A DNA stretch of 64,000 nucleotides from Providencia vermicola (GCF_020381325.1 NZ_JAGSPI010000011.1:124001-188000); one strand, 5' to 3'. Shown: positions 44,026 through 56,807, counted from the first letter of the stretch. Translations and numbers: made by a program. Notes: generated by a model not told the origin, from the sequence alone.

Positions 44026-44448
44026 TTAATCAAGCAGTAATTGATAGAGCGGGGTGTTATCTTTCACCATGTCCGCCAGCGTATATTGATCAAGTTCTTG
44101 TAAAAACTGCTGTATTGCTTGGTGTAGCACACCTTTTAAACGACACGCAGGTGTTATGTGGCAAAACTCGCCACTACAATTAACAAGGGTTAGGGGTTCT
44201 AATGCTCTAACAACATCCCCTATACGAATTGATTCTGCTGGTTGCCCTAGTGTAATCCCGCCATTTTTGCCACGAGTGGCTTTTATATAACCTAAATGAC
44301 TGAGCTGATTGATAATTTTAACCATATGATTACGCGAAACGCCATAAACGTCCGTCACCTCTGTAATACTGGTCATCTTCCCTTCCCCCAGAGAAGCCAG
44401 ATAAATAAGCGCTCGTAATCCATAGTCGGTAAAACTCGTCAGTTGCAC
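44026..44448 (-). CDS. nsrR: Nitric-oxide-sensing repressor NsrR
   Basis: This 140-residue Rrf2-family repressor has a winged HTH ([22 protein letters not shown]) and three cysteines that hold its NO-sensitive iron-sulfur cluster ([18 protein letters not shown]). The GTG at 44448, with GAGG 5 bases upstream, gives the E. coli-like [13 protein letters not shown] start; the longer frame from 44478 adds ten residues with no homology. It is first of nsrR-rnr-rlmB. Confidence 0.95.
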   Translation of the reverse strand: MQLTSFTDYGLRALIYLASLGEGKMTSITEVTDVYGVSRNHMVKIINQLSHLGYIKATRGKNGGITLGQPAESIRIGDVVRALEPLTLVNCSGEFCHITPACRLKGVLHQAIQQFLQELDQYTLADMVKDNTPLYQLLLD

Positions 44449-44741
44449 AATCACCTCAAAATTTTGGCTTTTACTCATACGACCAAAATGGGTTGGTCGA
44501 AAATTTTCTCACGTATTTTAATTGCAAATAACCTAATTTGAACCTAAATCCCACTCGGTTATGCACAAAATATAGCATGCAAATAAATTATGTGTTCATA
44601 AATACAGTTTAGCGTATTACGTATCGCAAATATGCATCTAATTGCACAGAATCTGCACACAAAAGTGACTTAGTTCAATCATTATGGGGAATTTTGACTG
44701 TTTTATCAAAGAAGTTGCATCGCGGAGGGAGGTAAAGCAGT
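44449..44741. other. Intergenic region nsrR/purA
   Basis: It contains the nsrR promoter and a perfect 7-bp inverted repeat CGACCAA/TTGGTCG (44480-44499), 31 bp before the nsrR GTG. Otherwise AT-rich. ATGCATCTAA near 44633 resembles one half of an NsrR site but no second half was found. No gene. Confidence 0.45.
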
Positions 44742-44771
44742 AAAAAAACTGCGCCTGTAATTAGGCGCAGT
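44742..44771 (-). terminator. Terminator of purA
   Basis: ACTGCGCCT/AGGCGCAGT (9 bp) with loop GTAATT, followed on the minus strand by a T run. Confidence 0.88.
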
Positions 44772-44779
44772 CAGTGTTA

Positions 44780-46114
<1,335 letters not shown>

Positions 46115-46282
46115 CTACCATCAAAAATGAACTGTTCCAGTGATATTTTGGCATTACTAAAATTTTTTTCTGGAAAGCAAGTTAAATGGTATTTTTATTT
46201 CTGCCGTAAACCCAAAATGAATGAAACCAGTTGAGCAGCTTAAATTTTCCCTGAAAAATCCTATACTTAAAACGACAGGCGA

Positions 46283-46308
46283 AAAAAAGCCCACCGAAGC
46301 GGGCTTTT
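46283..46308 (-). terminator. Terminator of the hfq-hflXKC operon
   Basis: On the minus strand AAAGCCC/GGGCTTT with an 8-base loop is followed by TTTTC. It lies 58 bp after the hflC stop. Confidence 0.8.
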
Positions 46309-46365
46309 CTTTAATAGATTAACAGTTATTTTGCTAGGTTGCACGCAACTTAGTCTGATTATTTA

Positions 46366-47367
46366 TTAATCTGTTGCACGAAGCTTAGTTGGTGCTTTCA
46401 TGAAGCGGAAGAAGTCTGTGTCTGGACTTAATACCATCACGTCTTCACCACTCTTGAAGCTTTGCTCGTAAGCACGCAAGCTACGAATAAACGCATAGAA
46501 CTCTGGATCTTGGTTGAATGCATCAGCAAACAGTTTTGTTGCCATTGCATCGCCTTCACCTCGGTAGGTCAGCGCAGTACGCTCTGCTTCTGCCAGTGTT
46601 TCAGTTACGGTTTTATCTGCAACCGCACGAATCTTAGTGGCTTCTTCTTGACCTTGTGAACGGTGCTGACGTGCAACCGCTTCACGCTCTGCACGCATAC
46701 GTGCATAGATAGCCTCAGAAACTTCGTTTGGCAGTTCGATACGTTTAATACGCACGTCGACAACTTCGATACCTAACGCCGCCATACTGTTTGCATTCAC
46801 AACCAGTGGCTTCAAGTTAGTTTCTTTTTCAACACGTGCTGCGGCATCCGCAATCGCTGCATCTGCTTCTTTTGTCGCATCATCAATTGCAGTACCTTTG
46901 TTCAAGGCATCGCGTACATCAACGGTTAAACGACCACGTGAATCAGTAATGATATCTTTAACGCTTAAACGACCAAACTCAGAACGTAAACGGTCACTAA
47001 ATTTACGTTTTAACAGGGTTTCTGCTTGATATGGGTTACCACCGCCAGTTGCTACATAGTAGCGACTAAAATCAGTAACACGCCATTTCAGGTAGGAGTC
47101 CACCATTAAATCTTTGTTTTCGCTTGTCAAATAACGGTCAGCTTGGATTTCCAATGTCTGAATACGTGCATCTAACATTTTCACAGTTTCAATAAATGGT
47201 ACTTTGAAATGCAGACCCGGCTCATAAATGATCGGTTTGTTTTCAGAATCACGCAGAACCTTACCAAAACGCAATACAATGCCGCGGTCAGTTTGAGGAA
47301 CAATAAAGATAGATGCGTATGCAACTGCCAAGATGGCAATAACGATAACAATTAGCGATTTACGCAT
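46366..47367 (-). CDS. hflC: FtsH protease modulator HflC
   Basis: This 333-residue SPFH/prohibitin-family protein has an N-terminal membrane anchor (about 4-22) and a band-7 domain (TDRGIVLRFGKVLRD to about 230), then a helical region rich in Glu/Ala/Arg. With HflK it forms a large periplasmic cage around FtsH. It is 2 bp after hflK; ftsH itself is at 1260-3254. Confidence 0.96.
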   Translation of the reverse strand: MRKSLIVIVIAILAVAYASIFIVPQTDRGIVLRFGKVLRDSENKPIIYEPGLHFKVPFIETVKMLDARIQTLEIQADRYLTSENKDLMVDSYLKWRVTDFSRYYVATGGGNPYQAETLLKRKFSDRLRSEFGRLSVKDIITDSRGRLTVDVRDALNKGTAIDDATKEADAAIADAAARVEKETNLKPLVVNANSMAALGIEVVDVRIKRIELPNEVSEAIYARMRAEREAVARQHRSQGQEEATKIRAVADKTVTETLAEAERTALTYRGEGDAMATKLFADAFNQDPEFYAFIRSLRAYEQSFKSGEDVMVLSPDTDFFRFMKAPTKLRATD

Positions 47368-47369
47368 GA

Positions 47370-48578
47370 TTATTGTCTCCCTACTCTAACAGCATCACCA
47401 CGAACAGCACTGTTTGGCTGTGCAGGCGTTGCAGCAGATGATGACGAATTAATGCTTGGCGTCGCCATTCTTGCTGACGGATTAACTTTTGATGTTGAAG
47501 CTGCATCTGAATTTGTACCACGCATGATTTGGTCAAGCGGCAGCACTAACATGCTGTTGCTCTTATCATTCGCAATAACTTTACGTGTATTACTTAACAC
47601 ACGCTCCATCGTATCGATGTAAAGACGCTCGCGAGTGATTTCTGGTGCTGCACGGTATTCAGGTAACATTTTAGCAAAGCTTGCGACCTCACCCTCTGCT
47701 TTGAAGACCACACTCGCTTTATACGCTTCGGCTTCTTCAATCAGGCGTTGTGCGTTACCTTTTGCCAGTGGAAGAACTTCATTTCGATAAGCGTGCGCTT
47801 CACGAATAGTTTTTTGTTCTTCTTCCCTTGCTGAGATTACGTCATCAAATGCTGCTTTAACATCTTCAGGTGGACGCGCTGCCTGGAAGTTGACATCCAG
47901 CAGTGTGATACCCATTTTGTATGGTGCAATTGTCGCTTCAAGCTCTTTTTGTGTCACATCACGGATAAAGGCTCGATTCGTAGTCAATACTTGCTCCATG
48001 GCAGATTGACCAATAACACCACGCACAGCACTGTCTAACGCCTGACGCAGACTGTTGTCTGGGTTAGTCACGCTAAATAAATATTGCGCAGGGTCAGTCA
48101 CACGGTATTGAACGTTCATTTCAACGCGGATCACGTTTTCATCTGACGTCAACATCATGCCGTTAGTCGCTTGCTCACGTACAGTTTCTACGTTGACAGG
48201 CACGACTCTATCAATGAATGTTGGCTTCCAGTTCAGACCTGGCCCAACAACACCACTGTATTCACCAAAACGTAACACTACGCCACGGTCACTTTCTTTG
48301 ATGGTGTAGAAGCCAGAACCTGCCCAGACAACTACAATAGCAGCAAGTGCTAACATCCCTAAACGACCACTGATTTGTGAAGGCTGTTTGTTATCGCCAT
48401 CACCACCGTTGCCGCCTTTGTTCCCACCTAGCTTGCTGCCTATTTTACGAAAGAGATCGTCGAGATCATAAGCCCCACGTTTTCGACCACCTTTGTTCCC
48501 GCCAGAGTTGCCGCCTTTATTGCCGCTTCCCCACGGATCGCGGTCTTGTCCGTCATTACCGGGCTGATTCCACGCCAT
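47370..48578 (-). CDS. hflK: FtsH protease modulator HflK
   Basis: This 402-residue SPFH protein has a Gly/Asn-rich cytoplasmic head (GGNSGGNKGGRKRG), one membrane segment about 73-92 and a band-7 domain starting SDRGVVLRFGEYSG. The helical tail includes REEEQKTIREAHAYRNEVLP, and the C-terminus is Ser/Ala/Asn-rich. It is the partner of HflC directly downstream. Confidence 0.96.
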   Translation of the reverse strand: MAWNQPGNDGQDRDPWGSGNKGGNSGGNKGGRKRGAYDLDDLFRKIGSKLGGNKGGNGGDGDNKQPSQISGRLGMLALAAIVVVWAGSGFYTIKESDRGVVLRFGEYSGVVGPGLNWKPTFIDRVVPVNVETVREQATNGMMLTSDENVIRVEMNVQYRVTDPAQYLFSVTNPDNSLRQALDSAVRGVIGQSAMEQVLTTNRAFIRDVTQKELEATIAPYKMGITLLDVNFQAARPPEDVKAAFDDVISAREEEQKTIREAHAYRNEVLPLAKGNAQRLIEEAEAYKASVVFKAEGEVASFAKMLPEYRAAPEITRERLYIDTMERVLSNTRKVIANDKSNSMLVLPLDQIMRGTNSDAASTSKVNPSARMATPSINSSSSAATPAQPNSAVRGDAVRVGRQ

Positions 48579-48693
48579 GTTTTAGCTCCATTCTTTATGA
48601 TTGATTTTCAGGGCTAAGAGCTCCACTCAATACACTGGAAGTATGCTGAGTTTGTGTGTCTCTTAATATCAATTCCATTGCCCGACGACGTTG

Positions 48694-49974
48694 TTAAACC
48701 ACGTAGTCAGGTAATTGCTGCTCTTGTTTACACAAACGTCGCCAATCCACCATTGGCATACGCACCTCAAGGCCGATTGAACCGTCATCTTCCAACCATT
48801 CACGTTCGATTGACTGGAGTTGATAAAAACGGCTACGCAAACGACCTTCGTTTGGTGGTAAACGCAATTCATAATGTGCGATTTCACCAGAAAGGCGTTC
48901 CGTCAATGCTTGTAACAGCAATGGGATACCTTCACCTGTTTGCGCCGAAACCCAAACACGAACAGGGTTGTTATCCTCATCTCTGTCAATACGCGGGACA
49001 AAATCTTCCAGCATATCAACTTTGTTCATCACTAAAAGTGCTGGTATTTCATCCGCTTCAATTTCTTCCAACACGCTTTCAACCGCATGGATATTTTCAT
49101 CCAAGCGAGCATCTGCTGCATCGATAACGTGCAGCAGTAACGTTGCTTCACGTGTTTCTTGCAGGGTTGCTTTAAATGCGGCAACCAAATCATGTGGTAA
49201 GTGGCGAATAAAACCCACGGTATCTGCTAAAACGACAACACCGACATCTTCGACATTAATACGGCGAAGCGTTGGGTCGAGTGTCGCAAATAGCTGATCT
49301 GCAGCATAAACATCCGCAGACGTCATACGGTTAAATAAACTCGATTTACCCGCATTGGTATAACCCACGAGAGAAATTGTCGGAATATCCGCTTTACTTC
49401 TCGCTTGACGCCCTTGTTCACGCTGTTTTTCTACTCGGCTAAGCCGCGATAAAATCTGTTTGATTTTATCCCTTAATAACCGACGGTCTGTTTCAAGCTG
49501 AGTTTCACCAGGACCACGCAAACCAATCCCGCCTTTTTGGCGCTCAAGGTGTGTCCATCCTCTCACTAAGCGAGTGGATAAATGACGTAACTGTGCCAAT
49601 TCAACTTGAAGTTTACCTTCATGCGTACGCGCCCGTTGAGCAAATATATCTAAAATTACCCCTGTACGGTCAACCACCTTACATTGGCAAATCCTTTCGA
49701 GATTACGTTCTTGAGCCGGGCTTAGCGTATGGTTAAACAACACCACATCTGCGCCACTTTCCTCAACGGCTTGGGCTATCTCTTCAGCTTTTCCTTCCCC
49801 AACAAAAAACTTTGGGTGAGGTGCCTTACGACTGCCTGTGACTATTTGTACTGGCTTTACCCCAGCAGATGTCACGAGTGACTCAAACTCTGCCAGATTA
49901 TCAACGTCTTTTTCTTGGGAAAAAAAGACATGGACTAACACAGCAAGTTCACCGCCTTCATACCTATCAAACAA
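48694..49974 (-). CDS. hflX: Ribosome-rescue GTPase HflX
   Basis: HflX binds 50S and splits stalled ribosomes. The TTG at 49974 with AGAGG 7 bases upstream gives LFDRYEGGE and 426 residues, the E. coli length and start type; the longer frame is not supported. It has an N-terminal HflX domain ([22 protein letters not shown]), glycine-rich [18 protein letters not shown], then the G domain with G1 [12 protein letters not shown]3 [10 protein letters not shown] and G4 NKVD. It is 92 bp after hfq. Confidence 0.96.
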   Translation of the reverse strand: MFDRYEGGELAVLVHVFFSQEKDVDNLAEFESLVTSAGVKPVQIVTGSRKAPHPKFFVGEGKAEEIAQAVEESGADVVLFNHTLSPAQERNLERICQCKVVDRTGVILDIFAQRARTHEGKLQVELAQLRHLSTRLVRGWTHLERQKGGIGLRGPGETQLETDRRLLRDKIKQILSRLSRVEKQREQGRQARSKADIPTISLVGYTNAGKSSLFNRMTSADVYAADQLFATLDPTLRRINVEDVGVVVLADTVGFIRHLPHDLVAAFKATLQETREATLLLHVIDAADARLDENIHAVESVLEEIEADEIPALLVMNKVDMLEDFVPRIDRDEDNNPVRVWVSAQTGEGIPLLLQALTERLSGEIAHYELRLPPNEGRLRSRFYQLQSIEREWLEDDGSIGLEVRMPMVDWRRLCKQEQQLPDYVV

Positions 49975-50066
49975 GGTGCAACCTCTTAGGCTAAACAATA
50001 ATTGCAAAGGAAAAACACAGGTACAGTCTCCCTACCCATGCTTTCCTTGTCTTTTAGCGTACAAAC

Positions 50067-50363
50067 TTACTCAGTTACTTCGCCATCCTGCGATGCAGGT
50101 GCACCCGAATGGTAATTACCGTTACCTGCGCTACCACCTGTTGTACCACTGTGGTGAGAAACAGGACGTGCAGGGACGACAGTAGAGATAGCGTGCTTAT
50201 AAACCATCTGGCTAACTGTGTTTTTCAATAAAATGACAAATTGGTCAAAAGATTCAATTTGCCCCTGCAATTTGATGCCATTAACGAGATAAATAGAGAC
50301 CGGAACCCTTTCACGACGTAATGCGTTCAGGAACGGATCTTGCAAAGATTGCCCCTTAGCCAT
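50067..50363 (-). CDS. hfq: RNA chaperone Hfq
   Basis: Hfq is a hexameric Sm-like protein pairing small RNAs with mRNAs. The 98-residue protein starts [22 protein letters not shown], with the Sm1 motif [22 protein letters not shown] and Sm2 [10 protein letters not shown]. The C-terminal tail is Gly/Ser/His-rich and slightly shorter than the 102-residue E. coli form. It lies between miaA and hflX as usual. Confidence 0.98.
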   Translation of the reverse strand: MAKGQSLQDPFLNALRRERVPVSIYLVNGIKLQGQIESFDQFVILLKNTVSQMVYKHAISTVVPARPVSHHSGTTGGSAGNGNYHSGAPASQDGEVTE

Positions 50364-50470
50364 TCTATGTTTTCCTTATTTTGTTGTTTTTAAAAGAGAA
50401 TCTTTATGATTCCAAAAAGTAACTACTCAAAAATTGCGCTTAACGTTCTAATTGTACACAAACATCAGTC

Positions 50471-51412
50471 CTATGCACGTACTACCTGCATAACTGTGTC
50501 AAGCGCCTGCTGAGGTTGCTCACTATCTAACCACTGAACATTATCCCAGCTTCTTAACCAGGTAATCTGGCGTTTTGCCAATTGGCGTGTTGCACAAATT
50601 CCCCGATAAACCATTTCATCATGGCTAATTTCGCCGTCCAAATATGACCACATTTGCCGATATCCCACACAACGAATGGCGGGAAGATCAACATGTAAAT
50701 CACCTCGGTGGTAAAGAGCACGCACTTCCTCTTCAAAACCAGCGTCTATCATCAGATGAAAGCGTTGTTCTATGCGTTCATGTAAAATTTTACGATCTTG
50801 TGGCGCAATAGCAAACTGAAACACATTATAAGGCAATTCTTCCCCTGCTGTTTGTATCATTTCAGTCAAAGTTTGTCCTGAAATGAGATATACCTCTAAA
50901 GCACGGGATAATCTTTGTGGATCATTCGGGTGGATCCTAGCCGCTGCAACAGGATCAACCTCCGCTAAACGGCGATGAATTTCACTCCATCCATGTTCTT
51001 GCGCTATCTGTTCTATTTGGGTACGCACATTTGCATCAGCAGAAGGCAATGGTGAAAGTCCTTCTAACAATGCTTTGAAATACAACATGGTACCGCCAAC
51101 AAGTAACGGTATTTTACCCTGAGCAGTAATCTCACTCATTACTTTTAATGCGTCACGACGAAAATCAGCAGCAGAATAAGGTAGAGCTGGATCGAGAATA
51201 TCAATCAAACGATGAGGGGCTTGGCTGAGTTCCTCGGCTGTTGGCTTTGCTGTACCAATATCCATTCCACGGTAAATTAACGCCGAATCGACACTAATAA
51301 TTTCCACAGGCAAATGCTTGCGAAGTTCTATCGCTAAAGCGGTTTTACCTGAAGCAGTCGGCCCCATAAGGAATATTGCATCAGGTTTTTTCTGAGTTAC
51401 TAAATCACTCAT
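50471..51412 (-). CDS. miaA: tRNA dimethylallyltransferase
   Basis: MiaA adds an isopentenyl group to A37 of tRNAs reading UNN codons. The 313-residue protein has the P-loop [30 protein letters not shown] with the catalytic Asp, [10 protein letters not shown] and [14 protein letters not shown]. Its start overlaps the mutL end by 8 bases. Confidence 0.97.
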   Translation of the reverse strand: MSDLVTQKKPDAIFLMGPTASGKTALAIELRKHLPVEIISVDSALIYRGMDIGTAKPTAEELSQAPHRLIDILDPALPYSAADFRRDALKVMSEITAQGKIPLLVGGTMLYFKALLEGLSPLPSADANVRTQIEQIAQEHGWSEIHRRLAEVDPVAAARIHPNDPQRLSRALEVYLISGQTLTEMIQTAGEELPYNVFQFAIAPQDRKILHERIEQRFHLMIDAGFEEEVRALYHRGDLHVDLPAIRCVGYRQMWSYLDGEISHDEMVYRGICATRQLAKRQITWLRSWDNVQWLDSEQPQQALDTVMQVVRA

Positions 51413-53363
51413 TTGTTAGTGTAGCTACCACGGATTGTAAATTAATTAATTGTAATAATGTTGGTGGGGGATTTTTTACCCACTGCGGACAAATCCGCTC
51501 AACATCAGCCAGCAATTGAACAGCCTGCGCTAAACTCCAACTTTCTTCCGTTTTCACCTGTGAAACCGCTTTGGCTAGCCATTGTGCGATATCTTGTTGT
51601 GTGATGCTTTCTTTTGTCGATAAAAAACCGATCAAATCTGAAAAAAGTTGCGATAAATTTTGTGTTCTTAATGGTAACGATACCGTATGAATTGTTACTT
51701 TTCCATGAAATATCGTGGCTTCGATACCAAATATTGCCAATTGTTCCTTGTACCGCTGTAAAACCTCTATTTCATCGTTTTTAAGTGACAATTTTAGCGG
51801 TATCAAAAGAGGTTGTGGCTTGAGGTTTTCACCCTCTGGCGACAATTGCGCTAATTTCAATAAATAATTAGCTTCCGTTAAGGATAACAGGATTAGTCCC
51901 AACGAAGACTCAATTAATGCAAAGTTTTTTGAGTAAATTGTCAATACTTTACCAAAAAGGTAGTTATCCGCATTTTTTGCTACAGGTTGTGAAGAAACTT
52001 GAAGCGTATCCACAGGTTGGCGCTCAGGAAAAAGCGGTTTTTTCTCCGTTTCAGGAACTGGAATTGACATCAAGCTTTGGTAAAGGCCTCCCGCTTTTTT
52101 ATCGTAGTTAGTGCCGTAGTTTTTCTGCTCTACATTCCCGACAAATTGTGATGCAGGTTTGTGCATGGAAGAACTCGATGTCGCCGTGCTTGCAGGCTTA
52201 TAAGCGACCTGTGGTTCACGAGCGGTTCTCTCAGCTTGTGGCGATAATTCGGTATAATTTGGTTTCGAAGCTGGTGTTGGGGGAGAAAAATAATTCCCTC
52301 CCGCTGAAGACCGGTTTTCGAGCTCAGCATGCACTGGCTCTATTCCTGGCAATTCACTTATTGATGCCGCTTCAAGGAGTACTGTACGCACGGCTTGATA
52401 AATAAAATCATGCACTAACCGCGCTTGATGAAAACGTACCTCATGTTTCGCTGGATGGACGTTTACATCCACTTGTTTCGGATCAATGGTTAAATATAAG
52501 ACATAAGCGGGCTGTTGATTGTCTTCTAAATAACCTTCAAATGCTTGGCGGATAGCATGGTTAATTAACCGGTCGCGCATCATCCGTCCATTCACATAGC
52601 AATACTGAGTTTCACTCACAGGGGTATTCGATGGGGAAACCACCCAACCTTTAATTGCAAGGTCGCTATGCTCCCAAGACAACGCTAATGCGCCTTGCAT
52701 AAAGCCTGTACCGCAAATAGTCCCAAGCCGCCTTTCTTGTTGCACTTCATCATGGGCAGCACGGTACTGCTTCACCAGTTTTCCGTTATGAGTCAAATTA
52801 ATAGACACATCAGGGCGCGACAATGCAATGCGGCGAACCACTTCATCAATATGGCCAAATTCGGTTTTTTCAGTGCGCATAAATTTGCGCCTTGCGGGGG
52901 TATTATAAAAGAGATCGAGGACTTCAACCGTCGTACCATTAGGATGCGCTGCAGGCTTTACCGTGACTTCCATATCCCGCCCTTCAGCGTAAGACTGCCA
53001 CGCTTCGGTTTGGTCCGCGGGTTTTGACGTCAACGTTAATCGTGAAACAGAGCTGATGCTCGCTAATGCTTCACCGCGAAAGCCCATACTCATAATGGCT
53101 TCGAGATCATCGAGCGTCGCAATTTTACTGGTCGCATGGCGCGCAAGGGCGAGGATTAATTCATCTTTGTTAATCCCACAGCCATTATCACGAATACGGA
53201 TCAGTTTCTCTCCACCCCGCTCAATATCTATATCAATACGCGTTGCCTTGGCATCAAGGCTATTTTCAACCAGCTCTTTTACGACAGAGGCAGGCCTTTC
53301 AACGACTTCACCTGCCGCAATTTGGTTCGCTAATTGAGGAGAGAGAATATGTATTGCCATCAC
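51405..53363 (-). CDS. mutL: DNA mismatch repair protein MutL
   Basis: This 652-residue GHKL ATPase couples MutS to MutH/UvrD. N-terminal motifs are [19 protein letters not shown] (motif I), IRDNGCGI (II) and [12 protein letters not shown] (III), then a long variable Ser/Pro/Thr-rich linker about 340-450 and the C-terminal dimerisation domain. It lacks an endonuclease DQHA motif, like E. coli MutL that uses MutH. It overlaps miaA by 8 bases and follows amiB by 8 bp. Confidence 0.97.
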   Translation of the reverse strand: MMAIHILSPQLANQIAAGEVVERPASVVKELVENSLDAKATRIDIDIERGGEKLIRIRDNGCGINKDELILALARHATSKIATLDDLEAIMSMGFRGEALASISSVSRLTLTSKPADQTEAWQSYAEGRDMEVTVKPAAHPNGTTVEVLDLFYNTPARRKFMRTEKTEFGHIDEVVRRIALSRPDVSINLTHNGKLVKQYRAAHDEVQQERRLGTICGTGFMQGALALSWEHSDLAIKGWVVSPSNTPVSETQYCYVNGRMMRDRLINHAIRQAFEGYLEDNQQPAYVLYLTIDPKQVDVNVHPAKHEVRFHQARLVHDFIYQAVRTVLLEAASISELPGIEPVHAELENRSSAGGNYFSPPTPASKPNYTELSPQAERTAREPQVAYKPASTATSSSSMHKPASQFVGNVEQKNYGTNYDKKAGGLYQSLMSIPVPETEKKPLFPERQPVDTLQVSSQPVAKNADNYLFGKVLTIYSKNFALIESSLGLILLSLTEANYLLKLAQLSPEGENLKPQPLLIPLKLSLKNDEIEVLQRYKEQLAIFGIEATIFHGKVTIHTVSLPLRTQNLSQLFSDLIGFLSTKESITQQDIAQWLAKAVSQVKTEESWSLAQAVQLLADVERICPQWVKNPPPTLLQLINLQSVVATLTNE

Positions 53364-53371
53364 TCAACTCC

Positions 53372-54664
53372 TTATTTTGGTGCTGCCTGAATCGGGTTTG
53401 CAAGGAAGTATTGGCGAAGCCCTAAGTGAATGGCCTCAGCCACCGCATCTTGGAATTCATTGGATTTGAGCAATTGCTCTTCCGCTGCATTACTAATGAA
53501 GCCCGTTTCGACTAATATCGAAGGGATATCAGGAGAACGCAAAACACCAAGGCTGGCATGTTCTGGTGTTTTCTTATGGATATTACCCACTTTTCTCAGT
53601 TGTTGGATCACTTGAACCGCGACATCATATCCCACACGTTGAGAGTGACCGAATTGTAAATCTAATACGGCTTGGCTTAAATAAGGATCCGCACCACTCA
53701 GTGCATCTCCTGCTCCACCTAATAATTCAGATTGTTTTTCACGTTGTTCTAACCAGTTACCTAACTCACTGTTTGCACGGCGATTTGATAATACCCAAAC
53801 AGAGGCACCCCGTGCGCTGCTATTAGGTGCTGAGTCCGCATGGATGGACACCAACATGTTCGCGCCTTTTTTACGAGCGACATCAGAGCGTCCACTAACA
53901 GAAATAAAATAGTCGCCATCACGCGTCATAGCGGGTTTGAACATAGGGTCAGCTTCGAGGCGCCGATAGAGTTTTTTTGCAACGCTCAGAGTCACATCTT
54001 TCTCTTTATAACCATTTTTCCCAATCGCGCCAGGGTCTTTACCACCATGCCCTGCATCAATAGCGATCACCACCTGTTTGCTGCCTTTAGGCATATTTTT
54101 GTATTTGGTAGATGCGGGTGTTGAAACGGGGGCTGGATTATTCATTTTTAACGGTTTGTCCTGTGTGTTATTCACCACAGGGGTAACATGATTATTGGTG
54201 CGATTATATGAAGCAGAGTTGTTCGTATTCCCCGTTGAGATTGTCAGTACTAGTTGATATTCCCCACCCACTTGCTTTAGGGTAGCTTTGGTTTTTGCTG
54301 CGCGAGATAGCTCCATCACCAGACGTTTGTGTTGGTTGTCCGAAGGTTGGCTTGAACGCACCACTTTTACCAAATCCCCTGCGGGGACTTTCAAAGGCAG
54401 GCCAAGGATCTCACCTCGTTGCTTTACATCAACAACGAGTCGCTCAGGTGAATGCAAGGGAAAATAAGAGTAATCAGGCTTCCCATCAATAAAGCTTAGC
54501 GTAACCTCAGCTTGTGATGGACTATTATTCACTTGAATATTAGACAGTGTTGCAGCTTGTGCTTGCACAGCAAAAAGCCATGCGAATGAGAGCATAAGTA
54601 AAACAAAAGCTGTCAAAAAACCCTTTCTGGTTATTCTGTGCATTGATGCATTCAACATGAGCAA
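53372..54664 (-). CDS. amiB: N-acetylmuramoyl-L-alanine amidase AmiB
   Basis: AmiB is a periplasmic zinc amidase that splits septal peptidoglycan and is activated by EnvC. The 430-residue precursor has a signal peptide ending AVQAQA, an N-terminal AMIN domain (about 38-135), a low-complexity Asn/Pro/Ser linker and an Amidase_3 domain with zinc ligands in [15 protein letters not shown] and [10 protein letters not shown] and the catalytic [12 protein letters not shown]. No LysM domain, as in E. coli. It follows tsaE by 8 bp. Confidence 0.96.
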   Translation of the reverse strand: MLMLNASMHRITRKGFLTAFVLLMLSFAWLFAVQAQAATLSNIQVNNSPSQAEVTLSFIDGKPDYSYFPLHSPERLVVDVKQRGEILGLPLKVPAGDLVKVVRSSQPSDNQHKRLVMELSRAAKTKATLKQVGGEYQLVLTISTGNTNNSASYNRTNNHVTPVVNNTQDKPLKMNNPAPVSTPASTKYKNMPKGSKQVVIAIDAGHGGKDPGAIGKNGYKEKDVTLSVAKKLYRRLEADPMFKPAMTRDGDYFISVSGRSDVARKKGANMLVSIHADSAPNSSARGASVWVLSNRRANSELGNWLEQREKQSELLGGAGDALSGADPYLSQAVLDLQFGHSQRVGYDVAVQVIQQLRKVGNIHKKTPEHASLGVLRSPDIPSILVETGFISNAAEEQLLKSNEFQDAVAEAIHLGLRQYFLANPIQAAPK

Positions 54665-54672
54665 TAAGTTCC

Positions 54673-55137
54673 TTAGAATTGGGGTAATGCTTCTAACAAC
54701 GACTCCCCATTTGCAGACAAAGCAACGATGTGAGCCTGACGCCCTTCATCTTGATATGTGAGATGGAGCTCAAGATCCGCTTCAGGTAAAAAACCTTTAC
54801 CTTGTTGCGGCCATTCAACTAAGCAGATCGAGTTTTCAGAAAAATAGTCACGAATACCCATAAATTCAAGTTCTTCAGGATCTGCTAGACGATAGAGATC
54901 AAAGTGAAAAACATAACGATCCGCTAATTCATAAGGTTCAACCAGTGTGTAAGTTGGACTTTTTACATGGCCTTGATGACCCAATGCTTGTAAGAAACCA
55001 CGACTAAACGTGGTTTTTCCCGCACCGAGATCACCATACAAGTGAATGACCACACCTTGATGGCAAGCACCTGCAATTGCGCGACCAAGCGCAACAGTTT
55101 GCGCTTCATCAGCAAGTTGTATTCTACGTTCTTTCAT
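54673..55137 (-). CDS. tsaE: tRNA threonylcarbamoyladenosine ATPase TsaE
   Basis: TsaE works with TsaB and TsaD to place t6A at A37 of ANN-decoding tRNAs. The 154-residue protein has the P-loop [16 protein letters not shown] and the [11 protein letters not shown] and [13 protein letters not shown] blocks. It is first of the superoperon here. E. coli has nnr (yjeF) immediately upstream; here the 279 bp to queG are noncoding. Confidence 0.96.
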   Translation of the reverse strand: MKERRIQLADEAQTVALGRAIAGACHQGVVIHLYGDLGAGKTTFSRGFLQALGHQGHVKSPTYTLVEPYELADRYVFHFDLYRLADPEELEFMGIRDYFSENSICLVEWPQQGKGFLPEADLELHLTYQDEGRQAHIVALSANGESLLEALPQF

Positions 55138-55416
55138 AGTGTTCTTTTATGGCATTATTGATGGGCTGTGTCGCCAAATTATTGTCTAATGACTGTTATC
55201 AGTATCCGAGAAGAAGTCTGTTTCCGTTCTTCCAAATATCATTGACTATATTAACCTAAGCGCCGTCATTTTTCTTAATTAACATTGCTGAAACTATCAG
55301 ATCAGAAATATCTTATAATAGATCTGAACACCGAAAGGCACTCTTTTCATCAATTTTGAGAAAAACCGCTTCCATGATAGAGTGCCAGCCGTTTTATTTT
55401 ACTGTGACAGGATCTG

Positions 55417-56598
55417 ATGGCTGCATTTCTCGATCTCAACCTTCTCGCTCAACTTATCAAACAATGGGGCATTGAAGCAGGCTTCCAACAGGTGGGGATC
55501 TGCGATACTGACTTGTCTACAGAAGAGCCCAAACTACAGGCATGGCTTGATAATCAATACCACGGTGAAATGGCGTGGATGAAGCGCCACGGCATGATGC
55601 GTGCACGCCCCCATGAACTTCACCCTGGCACTTTACGAGTCATCAGTGTTCGCATGAATTATTTACCCGCCAAAGCGGCGTTTGCCAGCACATTGAATAA
55701 CCCTAAACTTGGCTATGTTAGCCGCTATGCCCTTGGCCGTGACTATCATAAGCTATTAAAAAAGCGCTTAAAAGTCCTTGCTGATCGTATTTTAGCTTAC
55801 TGTCGTGAATTTGATGGTGCGATCCTTGCCGATGGGACAACCGTTGAGGATCTAAACTTTCGTCCATTTGTTGACTCTGCACCTATCTTAGAGCGACCTC
55901 TTGCCGTTAAAGCTGGTTTAGGGTGGACGGGAAAACACTCATTGGTATTAAATCGTGAAGCAGGCTCATGGTTTTTCCTTGGTGAGCTGCTGATCAATCT
56001 GCCTGTTCCTGTTGATAAGCCCATTGAAGACGATTGTGGCCGCTGCGTTGCCTGTATGACAACTTGCCCGACAGGTGCCATTGTTGAGCCCTATACCATT
56101 GATGCAAGACGCTGTATTTCCTATTTAACAATTGAACTTGATAGTGCGATACCTGAAGAGTTTCGTCCATTAATGGGTAACCGAATTTATGGCTGTGATG
56201 ACTGCCAATTAATTTGTCCATGGAACCGTTTCTCCCAACTCACTGACGAGGAAGACTTTAGCCCAAGGCAAGCACTACACACCCCTGAATTGCTTGAGCT
56301 GTTTGCATGGACTGAAGAAACATTTTTGAAGGTAACGGAAGGCTCTGCCATTCGTCGTATTGGCTATATTAAATGGTTGAGAAACATCAGTGTCGCACTG
56401 GGCAATGCGCCTTATCAAGATAGTATTGTGCTTGCATTACAAAATAGGTTGGGGATCAACGAAATGTTAGACGAACACTTTCATTGGTCTATACAACAAC
56501 AGCTTAGTCGTCGCCTAGAGAATCAAGTAACAATTCAAACTTCACAACAAAAACGCCTTGTACGGGCGATTACTAAAGGTTTACCGCGCGACGCCTAA
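55417..56598 (+). CDS. queG: Epoxyqueuosine reductase
   Basis: QueG is a cobalamin- and [4Fe-4S]-dependent enzyme that makes the last step of queuosine in tRNA. The 393-residue protein has an N-terminal B12-binding part (GFQQVGICDTDLS, GVLGWTGKHSLVLN-like GLGWTGKHS), two ferredoxin clusters CGRCVACMTTCPTGA and CDDCQLICPWNRF, and a C-terminal HEAT-like tail. It is divergent from tsaE and is slightly longer than E. coli (379). Confidence 0.95.
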   Translation: MAAFLDLNLLAQLIKQWGIEAGFQQVGICDTDLSTEEPKLQAWLDNQYHGEMAWMKRHGMMRARPHELHPGTLRVISVRMNYLPAKAAFASTLNNPKLGYVSRYALGRDYHKLLKKRLKVLADRILAYCREFDGAILADGTTVEDLNFRPFVDSAPILERPLAVKAGLGWTGKHSLVLNREAGSWFFLGELLINLPVPVDKPIEDDCGRCVACMTTCPTGAIVEPYTIDARRCISYLTIELDSAIPEEFRPLMGNRIYGCDDCQLICPWNRFSQLTDEEDFSPRQALHTPELLELFAWTEETFLKVTEGSAIRRIGYIKWLRNISVALGNAPYQDSIVLALQNRLGINEMLDEHFHWSIQQQLSRRLENQVTIQTSQQKRLVRAITKGLPRDA

Positions 56599-56642
56599 AA
56601 AAAGGCCTGCCATATAACTGAAATCTATAATTGTCAAATCGA

Positions 56643-56651
56643 TGTGAATAA
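56643..56651 (-). promoter_or_regulatory. DnaA box 1
   Basis: TGTGAATAA on the plus strand is TTATTCACA on the minus strand, matching the relaxed consensus TTATNCACA. Confidence 0.6.
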
Positions 56652-56736
56652 AATAAAAAATCGCTTTGCAGACAATAGGTAAAGAATTTGCAAGTTATGC
56701 TTAGCACATTTTCAAAAAATAAATTCACTAACTATA

Positions 56737-56749
56737 AATCAACAAGTTA
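56737..56749 (+). promoter_or_regulatory. IHF binding site
   Basis: AATCAACAAGTTA matches WATCAANNNNTTR at every defined position, within an AT-rich stretch between DnaA boxes 1 and 2. Confidence 0.65.
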
Positions 56750-56807
56750 CAAATGATTATTCTAGCTACCTTTGGCGGGTAGTACTGGAAAAATTGTGAC
56801 GTTAGCT

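Noticed and set aside
44630-44645. Possible NsrR operator near ATGCATCTAA
   Set aside because: Only one half-site is visible; no inverted partner at the right spacing.
49975-50007. ATG start for hflX
   Set aside because: The 11 extra residues have no homology and the TTG at 49974 has a good ribosome site and gives the usual 426 residues.
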